A stretch of DNA of 64,000 bases, taken from contig CANTUZ010000011.1 of NCBI GenBank assembly GCA_947846985.1, forward strand, positions 15,302,096 through 15,366,095. Reading direction: 5' to 3'. Numbering within the stretch: position 1 is the first letter of the stretch; every line of letters starts with the position of its first letter. Below are positions 35,801-41,400 of this stretch, piece after piece. Position numbers and translations under genes: made by a program. This DNA is from Fratercula arctica (Eukaryota; Chordata; Aves; Charadriiformes; Alcidae). The notes beneath the pieces are model-generated. The model did no database searches and was not told the DNA's origin. It worked only from the letters and a program-made list of their open reading frames with translations.

Positions 35801-36579
35801 CTTGGGTTACTTTGCACATTTGAAGTTTTTCATGGTTTTTTGTTTGGCATTCAGGTCTCACCTGCTCAGCGACACTTCCTGCCTCCTTAAATACTAGATT
35901 ATATTCAGACAGCTTTCCCCTCCTCCCGGTTTCAATATTTCCTATTAATTTCCATTTTTTTTTGTCTTTTTAAAAAAAACCCAAAAACACAAAAAAAAGA
36001 GGGGGGGGAAAGAAATTGTACCCCTTGAGCTTTCAGGACACCGTGCATCCCTGTGCTTGGAGCCCAGCTGCGGATGTGGGGCAGGGATGCTGCTGGCAGG
36101 GACATGGCTGGGGGTGCAGCACGGCCACGGTCCCGGCATGGACACGTGTGTCTTGGCACACTGGTGCTGCCCGCAGCAGGTGGGCAAAGAGGAGCTTAAT
36201 AGCGACGCTTTCTGTATTTTTCTCTTCGTAGGTTAATTCGGTAAGAACGGGATTGGGGAAAAAGTGTGTTCTTCCAGCATCTTGCCCCCTGCCCGCTGCG
36301 TTAGCTGCTGAAGCTTCACCGTCCCTGACAGTGCCTATGCCAGGGCCCCGCTCTGGCACGGTGACACCTTATGTGATGCCTCTTTGTCAGTTTGGAGGAG
36401 TTTTCCCTATGCCCGCATACAGCGTGCAGTGGTCGGGGCCGGCAGCGCAGCCTGGCATGGCAGGAGGTCCCCCCGTGGCCCAGTTCTCGCCCCTCGGCAG
36501 AACCTGCGTGCAGATGTACCCGGGGGGGCTGCATCCGCCCGCCACCGAGCCGCCGGGCCCCCACCTCCGGCTGACGTAG
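2188..36579 (+). CDS. WNK2: WNK2, serine/threonine kinase WNK2, 3' part of gene (spliced; exons listed separately)
   Basis: WNK kinases are cytosolic chloride- and osmo-sensing kinases that phosphorylate SPAK/OSR1 and so control cation-chloride cotransporters; WNK2 is the neural-enriched paralogue. Fifteen exons (2188-2502, 5339-5388, 7897-8062, 8140-8256, 8419-8586, 8817-8862, 10029-10145, 11109-12154, 15422-16107, 17323-17537, 19431-19649, 20586-20684, 26147-26191, 27739-27992, 36232-36579) total 3,891 nt, join without a phase conflict and end at TAG 36577-36579, giving 1,296 residues. WNK2 is chosen over WNK1, 3 and 4 because of paralogue-specific segments: [38 protein letters not shown] and [20 protein letters not shown]. 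The kinase domain, start codon and promoter lie upstream of the window. Optional exons at 12857, 15289 and 44188 would change the product. Confidence 0.93.
2555..2591. repeat. Inverted repeat, 16-bp stem with 5-nt loop
   Basis: Arms at 2555-2570 and 2576-2591 are complementary over 16 positions, with one G-T wobble in the transcript, around the loop TGGGC. It starts 53 nt inside the intron after the donor at 2502. The function is unknown. Confidence 0.85.
2820..4430 (-). mobile_element. Ancient, degraded CR1/L3-like LINE remnant, antisense
   Basis: Two stretches resemble the antisense strand of old CR1-type LINEs in the expected order: 2830-3080 (tctcaagcacctg, then aactgctccataatcagatt, then ctcctgcattgcctgaat) and 4265-4400 (gcattactaaaatttagata, then gcttggcatg). 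The material between is too diverged to align by eye. It may be one copy or two separate fragments. No reading frame survives. Confidence 0.42.
4545..4665. repeat. TA-rich then TG-rich simple repeat
   Basis: Alternating TA runs (about 4548-4600) pass into a TG-type tract with two copies of the sequence atacatgcacag. This is low-complexity DNA inside the intron and probably polymorphic. Confidence 0.8.
5339..5388 (+). CDS. WNK2: WNK2 exon, 50 nt
   Basis: The acceptor is ttcttacgttttag and the donor GAAAG|GTATCA. Phase 0 in and phase 2 out is exactly what is needed to join the phase-0 exon ending at 2502 to the phase-2 exon starting at 7897. The peptide is [16 protein letters not shown], with the next codon (AG|C, Ser) split across the junction to give ESYMSPDV. 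The fit of both phases and the absence of stops in that frame are the main evidence. Confidence 0.82.
6601..6626. repeat. Near-perfect palindrome, 12-bp arms, 2-nt spacer
   Basis: TAGACAAAATGA and TCATTTTGTCTA are exact reverse complements separated by GT. It could extrude as a cruciform or form a tight hairpin in the pre-mRNA. Confidence 0.9.
7076..7240 (+). mobile_element. Old CR1 LINE 3'-end fragment, sense
   Basis: The order tccaggaaggttatgaaatc, ctctgtgagggctggtt, taggccagatggtcttata, aggttccttcctgac follows the sense 3' end of diverged CR1 elements (basic tail of ORF2, then the aggtcccttcc-type untranslated end). It is heavily mutated with no frame. Confidence 0.65.
7897..8062 (+). CDS. 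WNK2: WNK2 exon: basic linker and start of second PF2-like domain
   Basis: The acceptor is ttctcttacaaag and the donor TTAAAT|GTAAGT; phase 2 in, phase 0 out. It encodes (S)[18 protein letters not shown], then a lysine/arginine-rich stretch ([18 protein letters not shown]), then RPKLTILN, the first strand of the second PASK/FRAY-homology (PF2, CCT2) domain of WNK kinases. The basic stretch before the domain is typical for WNK2. Confidence 0.93.
8140..8256 (+). CDS. WNK2: WNK2 exon: core of second PF2/CCT-like domain
   Basis: The acceptor is tttgcctgcag and the donor TACATG|GTAAGA; phase 0 at both ends, 39 codons. It encodes [20 protein letters not shown] and then [19 protein letters not shown], the most conserved non-kinase sequence of WNK proteins. 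In SPAK/OSR1-type folds this region makes the sheet and helix that bind RFxV peptides; in WNKs it acts in autoregulation and WNK-WNK contacts. No key residue appears altered. Confidence 0.96.
8419..8586 (+). CDS. WNK2: WNK2 exon: end of PF2-like domain and acidic linker
   Basis: The acceptor is gaccttatag and the donor AACGAG|GTAAGA; phase 0 at both ends, 56 codons. It encodes [20 protein letters not shown] then [12 protein letters not shown], the closing helices of the domain, followed by an acidic Ser/Thr-rich linker ([20 protein letters not shown]). Confidence 0.95.
8817..8862 (+). CDS. WNK2: WNK2 exon, 46 nt
   Basis: The acceptor is tttttcaacag and the donor AAATG|GTAACT; phase 0 in, phase 1 out. 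The peptide [15 protein letters not shown] matches the WNK2-specific RQSQ...PVYQQN segment. Skipping this exon would break the frame. Confidence 0.93.
8863..10028. other. WNK2: WNK2 intron, nothing recognised
   Basis: AT-rich sequence of 1.2 kb. Open frames at 8963-9271 and 9240-9455 have no WNK similarity and no flanking splice sites that would keep phase. Confidence 0.7.
10029..10145 (+). CDS. WNK2: WNK2 exon: KRWFIICPV segment
   Basis: The acceptor is tgtcatctctag and the donor GGCCAG|GTATTT; phase 1 at both ends. It encodes (V)[13 protein letters not shown], a WNK2 signature, followed by a Pro/Ser-rich linker ([14 protein letters not shown]). Confidence 0.94.
10146..11108. other. WNK2: WNK2 intron holding an antisense CR1 copy
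   Basis: About half of this 963-bp intron is the CR1 fragment at 10392-10905. The remainder is AT-rich with no other feature. The pyrimidine tract ctctttctag ends the intron. Confidence 0.8.
10392..10905 (-). mobile_element. CR1 LINE, 5'-truncated, antisense
   Basis: The minus strand reads as the C-terminal part of CR1 ORF2 ([20 protein letters not shown] near 10760 and [17 protein letters not shown] near 10530), followed by the CR1 3' untranslated end. On the + strand this appears as gaccccagaatgac-like sequence, ccaaccccctgcc, and ctctctgggcagcctgtgcc. The ORF2 remnant is open for about 155 codons (minus strand, 10355-10822), so the copy is not very old. It has no 5' half and no promoter, and is dead as a transposon. 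Confidence 0.92.
11109..12154 (+). CDS. WNK2: WNK2 large exon: Pro/Ala-rich linker and conserved [10 protein letters not shown] segment
   Basis: The acceptor is gctctttctag and the donor CGCGG|GTGAGT; phase 1 in, phase 0 out, 1,046 nt. The first 240 residues are disordered, rich in P, A, Q and S (for example [20 protein letters not shown]). Residues around 11829-11960 are strongly conserved between WNK2 and WNK3: [20 protein letters not shown] then [20 protein letters not shown]. The exon is far richer in G+C and CpG than the introns on both sides. Overlapping minus-strand and shifted open frames here are shadows of this composition. Confidence 0.95.
12155..12856. other. WNK2: WNK2 intron
   Basis: About 700 bp with no repeat recognised. 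A second pyrimidine-rich acceptor (ccctgaacttggcag, 12741-12755) leads to an in-frame stop and is not supported as an exon. Confidence 0.6.
12857..12947 (+). CDS. WNK2: Candidate WNK2 cassette exon A, 91 nt
   Basis: The acceptor is cgctacattctttcag and the donor TTGGAG|GTAATT. Phase 0 in and phase 1 out, with no stop. The peptide begins [20 protein letters not shown] and ends SSIFG. It accepts the phase-0 exon ending at 12154 and is the only partner found for the phase-1 exon at 15289. An alternative acceptor at 12891-12892 would give a 55-nt version in the same phase. I do not recall this peptide from WNK proteins, so the call rests on splice sites and phase only. Confidence 0.48.
12948..15288. 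other. WNK2: WNK2 intron with A/T-only tract
   Basis: A tract composed almost only of A and T runs from about 13276 to 13385 (repeats of ataaatataat type). A short splice-bounded segment at 13685-13714 was considered and rejected. A long T run (15261-15272) precedes the acceptor at 15288. Confidence 0.65.
13276..13385. repeat. A/T-only low-complexity tract
   Basis: About 110 bp nearly free of G and C, with irregular ataaatata units. It is simple-sequence DNA with no coding content. Confidence 0.85.
15289..15344 (+). CDS. WNK2: Candidate WNK2 cassette exon B, 56 nt
   Basis: The acceptor has a 12-T tract followed by acttgtaaaacag; the donor is CTTCAG|GTGAGC, close to consensus. Phase 1 in and phase 0 out. 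Peptide (G)[18 protein letters not shown], joined to VAPTSS of the next exon. Because the 11109 exon ends in phase 0, this exon alone would shift the frame and reach a TAA in the next exon. With exon A (91 nt) the pair adds exactly 49 codons. Confidence 0.6.
15422..16107 (+). CDS. WNK2: WNK2 exon: RFxV motif and start of C-terminal coiled coil
   Basis: The acceptor is ttattttctccag and the donor GAGAAAA|GTATGT; phase 0 in, phase 2 out, 686 nt. It encodes a Ser/Thr-rich linker, then [17 protein letters not shown] with the RFxV docking motif RFSV at 15644-15655, which binds the CCT domain of SPAK/OSR1. Next come [46 protein letters not shown], and the WNK-wide [28 protein letters not shown] acidic entry to the coiled coil. 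This is the best single exon for identifying the paralogue as WNK2. Confidence 0.97.
16108..17322. other. WNK2: WNK2 intron, nothing recognised
   Basis: The 1.2-kb intron splits the coiled coil between Lys codon positions 2 and 3. Only short chance open frames are seen. Confidence 0.75.
17323..17537 (+). CDS. WNK2: WNK2 exon: C-terminal coiled coil (HQ region) and basic segment
   Basis: The acceptor is ttttttatgtttag and the donor GCACAA|GTAGGT; phase 2 in, phase 1 out. It encodes (K)[20 protein letters not shown], the second half of the coiled coil, with the His and Gln positions used for WNK-WNK association. Next are [20 protein letters not shown], a [14 protein letters not shown] basic patch, and [11 protein letters not shown] second GT four bases downstream (17542) is a possible alternate donor but would change phase. 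Confidence 0.96.
17538..19430. other. WNK2: WNK2 intron with pyrimidine tract and TA repeats
   Basis: A T/C-only tract lies at 18687-18718, and TATA-type low-complexity sequence at about 19070-19145. No mobile element is recognised. Confidence 0.7.
19431..19649 (+). CDS. WNK2: WNK2 exon: [21 protein letters not shown] segment
   Basis: The acceptor is tttgctctttcag and the donor GGCCAAG|GTGATT; phase 1 at both ends, 219 nt. After a Ser/Thr/Ala-rich start with a short poly-alanine from CAG/GCA repeats (EAAAAVTS), it encodes [20 protein letters not shown], which is nearly invariant in WNK2. Confidence 0.95.
19650..20585. other. WNK2: WNK2 intron with polypurine tract
   Basis: A G/A-only tract occurs at about 20118-20150. 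Nothing else is recognised in this 936-bp intron. Confidence 0.7.
20586..20684 (+). CDS. WNK2: WNK2 exon: [20 protein letters not shown] segment
   Basis: The acceptor is tattcatttgcag and the donor TCCATCT|GTTTGT; phase 1 at both ends, 99 nt. The peptide (G)[17 protein letters not shown] then [15 protein letters not shown] is WNK2-specific. The last base begins a Trp codon completed by the next exon. The donor is weak: T instead of G before the GT, and TT at intron positions 3-4. Confidence 0.93.
23190..23556 (+). mobile_element. CR1 LINE, truncated at both ends, sense
   Basis: The + strand carries the ORF2 C-terminal frame [20 protein letters not shown] at about 23219-23278, then, after indels, the CR1 3' region (gggtggtgggaccctgtccc, caggttgcccagagaagctg, gaggtgttcaaggccaggtt). 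It stops within ggaggtgtccctgct, before the usual 3' terminal hexamer region, so its 3' end is missing. The frame is broken. Confidence 0.92.
24960..25060. repeat. C/T-rich tract
   Basis: Mostly C and T on the + strand, for example tttcctctccctctttttcc. It is a purine-rich strand asymmetry inside the 5.5-kb intron. Confidence 0.7.
25838..25890. repeat. A-rich run with CCAAAA units
   Basis: A run of 16 A, one G, ten A, then ccaaaa, ccaaaaaaa, cccaaccaaa. Low complexity. Confidence 0.85.
26147..26191 (+). CDS. WNK2: WNK2 micro-exon, 45 nt ([14 protein letters not shown])
   Basis: The acceptor is ttgttttaccttgtag and the donor AGTAGTA|GTAACT; phase 1 at both ends. It completes the Trp codon (T|GG) and encodes [14 protein letters not shown], then gives the first base of an Arg codon finished by the next exon (A|GA). 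This matches the WNK2 [13 protein letters not shown] block. Although 45 nt is a multiple of three, direct joining of the flanking exons makes T|GA, a stop. Confidence 0.93.
26192..27738. other. WNK2: WNK2 intron with ATT repeat and stem-loop
   Basis: It contains a short (ATT)n run at 26256-26273 and an inverted repeat at 27478-27513. Nothing else is recognised. Confidence 0.7.
27478..27513. repeat. Inverted repeat, 13-bp arms with one mismatch
   Basis: CTTCTCTCTGAGT and ACTGAGAGAGAAG pair with one G-G mismatch around a 10-nt AT-rich loop. It lies about 225 nt upstream of the exon at 27739. Weaker pairing may continue outward. Confidence 0.7.
27739..27992 (+). CDS. WNK2: WNK2 exon: [15 protein letters not shown] conserved C-terminal block
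   Basis: The acceptor is tgtgattttccag and the donor TGTGGA|GTAAGT, close to consensus; phase 1 in, phase 0 out. It encodes (R)[37 protein letters not shown] (shared by WNK1 and WNK2) and [20 protein letters not shown] (WNK2-like). The strong donor can feed either the terminal exon at 36232 or the distal one at 44188. Confidence 0.96.
29514..29805 (-). mobile_element. CR1 LINE, 3'-end fragment, antisense
   Basis: It begins on the + strand with catagaatcatagaatg, the reverse complement of the avian CR1 3' terminus. It continues gttggaagggacctttcaag, ctctctgggcaacctgggcc and agagtttcttcctaatgtct. About 290 bp, strongly 5'-truncated, relatively young in appearance. Confidence 0.95.
30798..30819. 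repeat. T homopolymer, 22 bp
   Basis: An uninterrupted run of T preceded by ttttttc. Length is likely variable and sensitive to assembly error. Confidence 0.9.
32788..32818. repeat. A homopolymer, 31 bp
   Basis: 31 consecutive A, the longest mononucleotide run in the window. No retroposed transcript is recognisable to its left, so it is recorded as a simple repeat. Confidence 0.9.
34056..34076. repeat. Small inverted repeat, 8-bp perfect arms
   Basis: CCCCTAGA and TCTAGGGG flank the loop GTTCA. Confidence 0.85.
34816..34847. repeat. Perfect 13-bp inverted repeat with 6-nt loop
   Basis: TGCTTTGGGGCAT (34816-34828) and ATGCCCCAAAGCA (34835-34847) are exact reverse complements around AGGTTA. 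With a GC-containing arm this is a stable hairpin in intronic RNA of either strand. Confidence 0.93.
35530..35750. repeat. Degenerate T/G-rich minisatellite
   Basis: Irregular copies of a core close to TTTTGCAAGATTTGG occur at about 35622, 35656 (partial), 35680 and 35707, separated by G4-G5 and T runs. Spacing is 24-34 bp. The + strand is almost free of C over 200 bp. Open frames through it are repeat artefacts. Confidence 0.8.
36232..36579 (+). CDS. WNK2: WNK2 proximal terminal coding exon (WNK1-like C-terminal tail)
   Basis: The acceptor is tatttttctcttcgtag; it is phase 0 and continues directly from the exon ending at 27992. 115 codons then TAG at 36577-36579. The tail is Pro/Gly-rich; [20 protein letters not shown] then SGPAAQPG and VAQFSPLG follow the same pattern as the WNK1 C-terminus (QYGFPATPFGAQWSG...), which supports a genuine coding exon and an ancestral tail. 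The sequence TTCG|GTAAGA only nine bases into the exon is a good donor, so a 9-nt form is conceivable. Confidence 0.86.
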   Translation, partial: VNSVRTGLGKKCVLPASCPLPAALAAEASPSLTVPMPGPRSGTVTPYVMPLCQFGGVFPMPAYSVQWSGPAAQPGMAGGPPVAQFSPLGRTCVQMYPGGLHPPATEPPGPHLRLT

Positions 36580-38400
36580 CTTGCCCAACGTGTCACAGGT
36601 ACTGCGGGTCTCAGCGTTGGCTCGTTGGGCCCATGTGTAGATGCCACACGCATTGGAGGAGGCGGGGTGCGGGTCCGGCCCGCCAGCGCACACAGCCATA
36701 CACTGCATCCAGCAATCACTGTGAGAGCGGTTCACAAGAGAGAGTCTGTTTGTTCTGGCAATATTTGCTTCTATTTTATTGCTGAAGACACTTTATTCTG
36801 TTGTGTTCTGATGTTTTACACTTGCGATCCTTAATGTCGATGTACTTGAATTGATGACTAGAAAATTGTACTAACCCCTGCAGGAGTACAGTGCCTTGAA
36901 TTTCAGCTTTTCAGTTCCAGCTGGAAAGAGATGTATAATTATTTGGAAGGTGTATTTTATTTACAATCTGCTTGTGAGTTGAAGTTCTTCTTATTTGCAA
37001 AGATATTGAAGGTTTACAGTTGACATTCTTCATCAGCTTCATTCTGCTGTAAAGGCTTTTATTTTAATTCATGGGTTGAATTTTTGCTTCTGAAGCTTTA
37101 AAAAAAATAATAATTGTGAGGTGAGGTTTGTTTGAGGTGCTGGTGAAAAAATTGTTTGTGTTTGTACAAGGAGTAGTGAAATGCAGCATTTACAGAGTGA
37201 TCCAAGTGAGTTGTATACAAGGACAGGTAATAGCTTCGGGCAGTGCAATTCATTCTCTTCCCCGTTCTTGGGTAAAGCTGTAGGTGGCAACTTATTTCTC
37301 TAACAGGCAGGCAAATACTGTTTTCTGGATCCGCAGCAAATTGGACTACAAATTTCCTTTCCCTTACTGGGCTTTTTTAATTTGGTTAAATTACAAATTC
37401 GTGTATGTTTCATAAGTGAAAAAAATCTAACTGAAACCTTGATTGTAGGAGAACACATTTCTGGGTTACTCATAAGTACAGCGCTTGCCTATATTCTGGC
37501 TTCGGTTCTCCCACTGAGCTTAAAAATGCTGTTTTTCCCACTGACGTGCTAGCAGTATTCACGCTGAACTGGAATAAAAATGTGAAGCTATTCTCTTTCA
37601 TATCTGATACTTCAGTTTTGGAGTCTCACCACCTTTTGTCTGAAAATTTATTTTTTTATTTTTTTATTTATTTTTTTTTTTAGCTTTACTTAAGTTTGCA
37701 CTCTAGGTGGCATGGACACCTCTCTCCTGTTTGAAAGTTGCTTTTTGCCCATTTTACTGTGCGTTTAGAGTCTCCACCTGCACCTCTCAGTCTAAAGGCA
37801 CAAGACAACCACTAAAACCGATGTGCTGATGGTAAGTCTCCTTTCCCTCGAAGGCCCCAAGGGAGGGCGTTACAGGGGCGCAGGTCCTGAGCCACGCGGT
37901 CACACCTGAAGGCACGTTGCTCTGTATCTCTACTGCGGTGACAATTTATACTGTCTGCTCAAGGGCAGAGATGTCTTGTGCTGCCAAGCTGTGAATTGTA
38001 TAGTTCTATTGTACTTTGAGCATTATATCTGTCTAAATTATTTTGTTTGTACCCTTTGAATATATTATTCCATCAATTCAGTTAGAATTGAATTTTATAG
38101 ACAATTACGCAGAGTCTTCTGCCTGGGCAAAATACTTACTGTAGTAAGAGATTTCTGTTCTCTGTAACATGTATCTTTAATTTGTTTGGGTTTTTTAGAT
38201 TCATGTCTGTATGCTTCATGAGCAAACATGGAAAATATGTTCTCACACCAGTTTTCCTTCGGCTTGCACTGAATCTTACAGTTTATGTCGCTACTGCCTG
38301 TTGTATAGTCCATCCCTTGTATACTGACAAAGTCAGTGGCACTAAAAACCCCGGGAAATTGTATAGGTTAAAAAGAAGAAAAATAAACACTTTGTGCTTG
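36580..38400 (+). other. WNK2: Probable 3' UTR of the proximal WNK2 terminal exon
   Basis: The sequence after the stop has no further exon-like structure. It holds AATAAA hexamers at 37573-37578 and 38382-38387, AT-rich pentamer-type ATTTA stretches at 37648-37682, and a T/G-rich stretch after the second hexamer (gtgtttttct). The 3' end is therefore proposed near 38400. A possible donor 20 nt after the stop (CACAG|GTACTG, 36599) might instead splice the UTR to 44188. Confidence 0.5.
38382..38387 (+). promoter_or_regulatory. Candidate poly(A) signal AATAAA
   Basis: Canonical hexamer followed within 45 nt by a T/G-rich stretch. It is the best candidate for the end of transcripts that terminate in the 36232 exon; the hexamer at 37573 is an alternative. 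Confidence 0.45.
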
Positions 38401-41400
38401 AAAATCATGTGAAAAACACAGTGTTTTTCTAAAACATAGAATTGTGTCCACGCCCGGCTGTTCCAGGTAACTCTGCATTTGTTTTCCAGACTCTTACCCC
38501 TTGTCTTGTGTAGAAGGAGCAGATGCGATGCCTCCACTGTTTCTCAGGTTCTGCCTGTAACTCACACGTCCCCACCTCTTGGCAGCTGTAGAAGTGACAC
38601 GGTGCTCCAGAATTCCCCTAGTGCCACCTTGCAGGTTATGTTGCTTGAAATCCCCTGCCGTATTTCTGGTGCGTGAGCTGCTGCAGAGCAGGGCAGGCTG
38701 GAACATGACATAGGTTCCTGTAAGCAGATGGTATCTTCAGTACTGCTGATGGTACACATGAGGACGCTAGAGTTTGGTAGGTGATGAAAGAGGCACGTGG
38801 ACTCTGTTTCTCCCAGGGAAGCCCTTTTAAATTCATCCTGGCATCATCTAAATGTGAGGAAGCGGAGGTATGAAATTCGGCCCTAGTGCAAGCAGCCTCT
38901 TGGCAGTCGCTGTCGTTGCTGCAGGCTGCAGGAGAAATTAGGGAAGGAGGTGCAGGAGGAGGCTGGATACTTCTGTGTTCCCGCGCATCCCATCTGTGCA
39001 GCTTTGCTGTCTGCACTGTGTGCCTTGCAAAGCCTGCGCCCCATGCTGTGTGACGGGTGAGATGTCCCCTCTTCTGGGCTGGGGGCTGTGCTCTGCAACA
39101 GGTGGGATGTCCCCCATCCCAGGCTGGGACTGCGCTGTATGACAGGTGGGATGTCCCCCTTCCTGGGACAGGCAGGGTGGGCAGCCTCTGCCAGTGGGGC
39201 TTAACAGCAGCTTCCAAATCTCTAATGGCTGCATTGCTGTCGCTGCTTTAGCTGGTATTGGAGCCAATGAGGGCTCGGAGGTTGATGTTTGCATTTCGGT
39301 ATTTATGATTTTAATTTTCTGATTGCCATCTTGGCTGCAGTTCTTCTGACTATTAGCTTCAAGCTACATTTTCTTACCCTCCATGGTGTCAAAGGGTGCT
39401 CTGACCCTTGGTGGTAGTTAAGCAAATGACATGAGATGGAATAAATGGGACAACTTCTTGAGCAAACAGTGAGCAAAGGAGTGAGGGGGACCTGAGGGTT
39501 CTGGGCTGCACCTTCAGAGGTGAGGGTCTGTACCCAAAAAGGTGTTCCTCTGCAGATCCCAGAACTGAACTAATTTTATTCCTGACTCTGAATATTGCTT
39601 TGACGTGCAGCAAACGGGGCAAACCCGCTGGGCAGAATCCCTCACCTCGCCAGTTGCAGGCCAGCAGCCATGTCCCCAGTGCTGCTTTGCCAGGATGTGT
39701 GTGAAGTCAGTGTGGATCCTCCACTTGAAATACGAGGGTTTGATGGGGCAGTTCACAGATCCCACAATTTTCAATCTTTTACAAGTTACACAAACTTAAT
39801 ACAAATATTGAAAGAATGTTTTAAACTGCCAAGTCACACGCCCAGTAGTTCAGAAATGCCAGATTAAGTTTGCCCATATGCCATTAATTTGGCTTTCCGA
39901 TTGCTGTACGTCATGATGGAGTATCTAAATGCATAGTCACATCCTGTTTTCCCACCGCATCCCTGGCTTGCTTGGAGCGGGGCTGGGCAGGGAGGGGCAG
40001 CGGCTGCTTGTCTGCTGCGGGGGTGCAAAGCAGGGAGCGGAGACGGCAGGGAGAAATGTTGGGACAGTTTAAGGCTCTTCTTCAAATCCCAATTCAACAC
40101 CCCTGACACGGATTTCATTCAAAAGAATGATGTAAAATTGTCCCTTGCAGTTTCTTTGCTTTTATAACTCTGGTCTCTATTCCATAACTTTAAAGAGGAA
40201 ATATTACTTAGCTATTATTTTACACCTGTCTCCGAAGTGCTCCTTTTTTGCTATCTACTGCATAACTTCTTTACTTTTCTATGAAATATTTGACATTGGC
40301 TGGTATCAAAGACAAAATGAGGGCTTGCATGGGCCACATGTGGTGATCTCTTTGCTCCTCCAGAGATATTTGTGTTTGGGAATCAGGTGCACTCATGCTA
40401 AATGGCAGTATTTCTGAAATAAACTTCTTAAGTTGCAGGTTTTGCTGTTTGGTGTTTGTTGAAGGAAATCACTAATACTTTTGAATCGCTCGTTAGTTTA
40501 ACTTGGGTTTGTCAATAGTTGCTCTTTCCCTTTAAGCACTTTTTTTGTGGTCCCAGTGCACTATTTTCAATTCCAAAAACACACTGAATTTTTCCAAACA
40601 AACCCTGGGGACTTTGAGCTTGGTGGGTCCGTGTCAGTATTGTTCAGTTGGCACATGTTTGAGTAGGAAAAACATCCGTCCTACTACATCCTTTGGGAGG
40701 TGGCTGTGGAGAGTTGTAATCGGAAATCTCCCTTCTGCAATGATTTGACCTCAACTTTGCCTTTCCTGTGACCCTCCCCCCAATAAGGTTCAAGTCTTTT
40801 TAAGTAATATTAACGTCTCAGATGTTAGCTAACATGGCAAAAACCTACCTAGTTTTCTGCCTTGCTGCCAACTAGCCCCCACTTGAGTCTTCCATAGAAA
40901 AGTGTTGACTTTTGAAAGAGTTAGTTTGGAGACAGAAATCACAAACGGAATAGTTCATGGCTGTGTTTAATACCTTAGTAAGGTTTCCTTGCCTTCTCAG
41001 GTTCCTTGTCTGCCTTTCTCAGTCCCCGATTTTGGGTGATGTTTGTGGAGAAGGATGGAGGTGCCGGGGAGGAGTGCGGGTGCTGAGTGTGGGCAGGGTC
41101 TCTCTGTAGAGTTCTTGCGCTCCTTGTTGTCACGGATGGATGAATACCTTGCTCTGGGATTGAATTTATAAAAGAGCAAAACCATAATCATGTGGAATTT
41201 CTTGCTGTGGTTGGTTGTTGATCAAATCCTTGAGGAGTGTTTCTTTGAGTTGCGGTGTTGGGCTGTGGTTGGCTGGCGCTTGGGCAGGCTGAGCTTCACT
41301 TGAGTATTTGGGCAAGATGTCTGGTGTGCTGGGCTTTGTGGTTCTTCTGAAGGAACCTGGTAAATACAATTATTTTCCTGTCTATATACTCCTGAAATGA

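Larger units (their letters stand above)
27993..36231. other. WNK2: WNK2 intron, 8.2 kb
   Basis: It contains a CR1 fragment (29514-29805), a T run (30798-30819), a purine-rich GC-richer patch (32440-32640), a 31-A run (32788-32818), two stem-loops (34056-34076, 34816-34847), a T/G minisatellite (35530-35750) and a T/A/G homopolymer cluster (35956-36010) just before the last acceptor. No further coding exon is required by phase. Confidence 0.7.

Noticed and set aside
38636..39217. 193-codon minus-strand open frame
   Set aside because: It runs through a tandem repeat, and its repetitive GHPTC/GDIPP-like content reflects the repeat unit.
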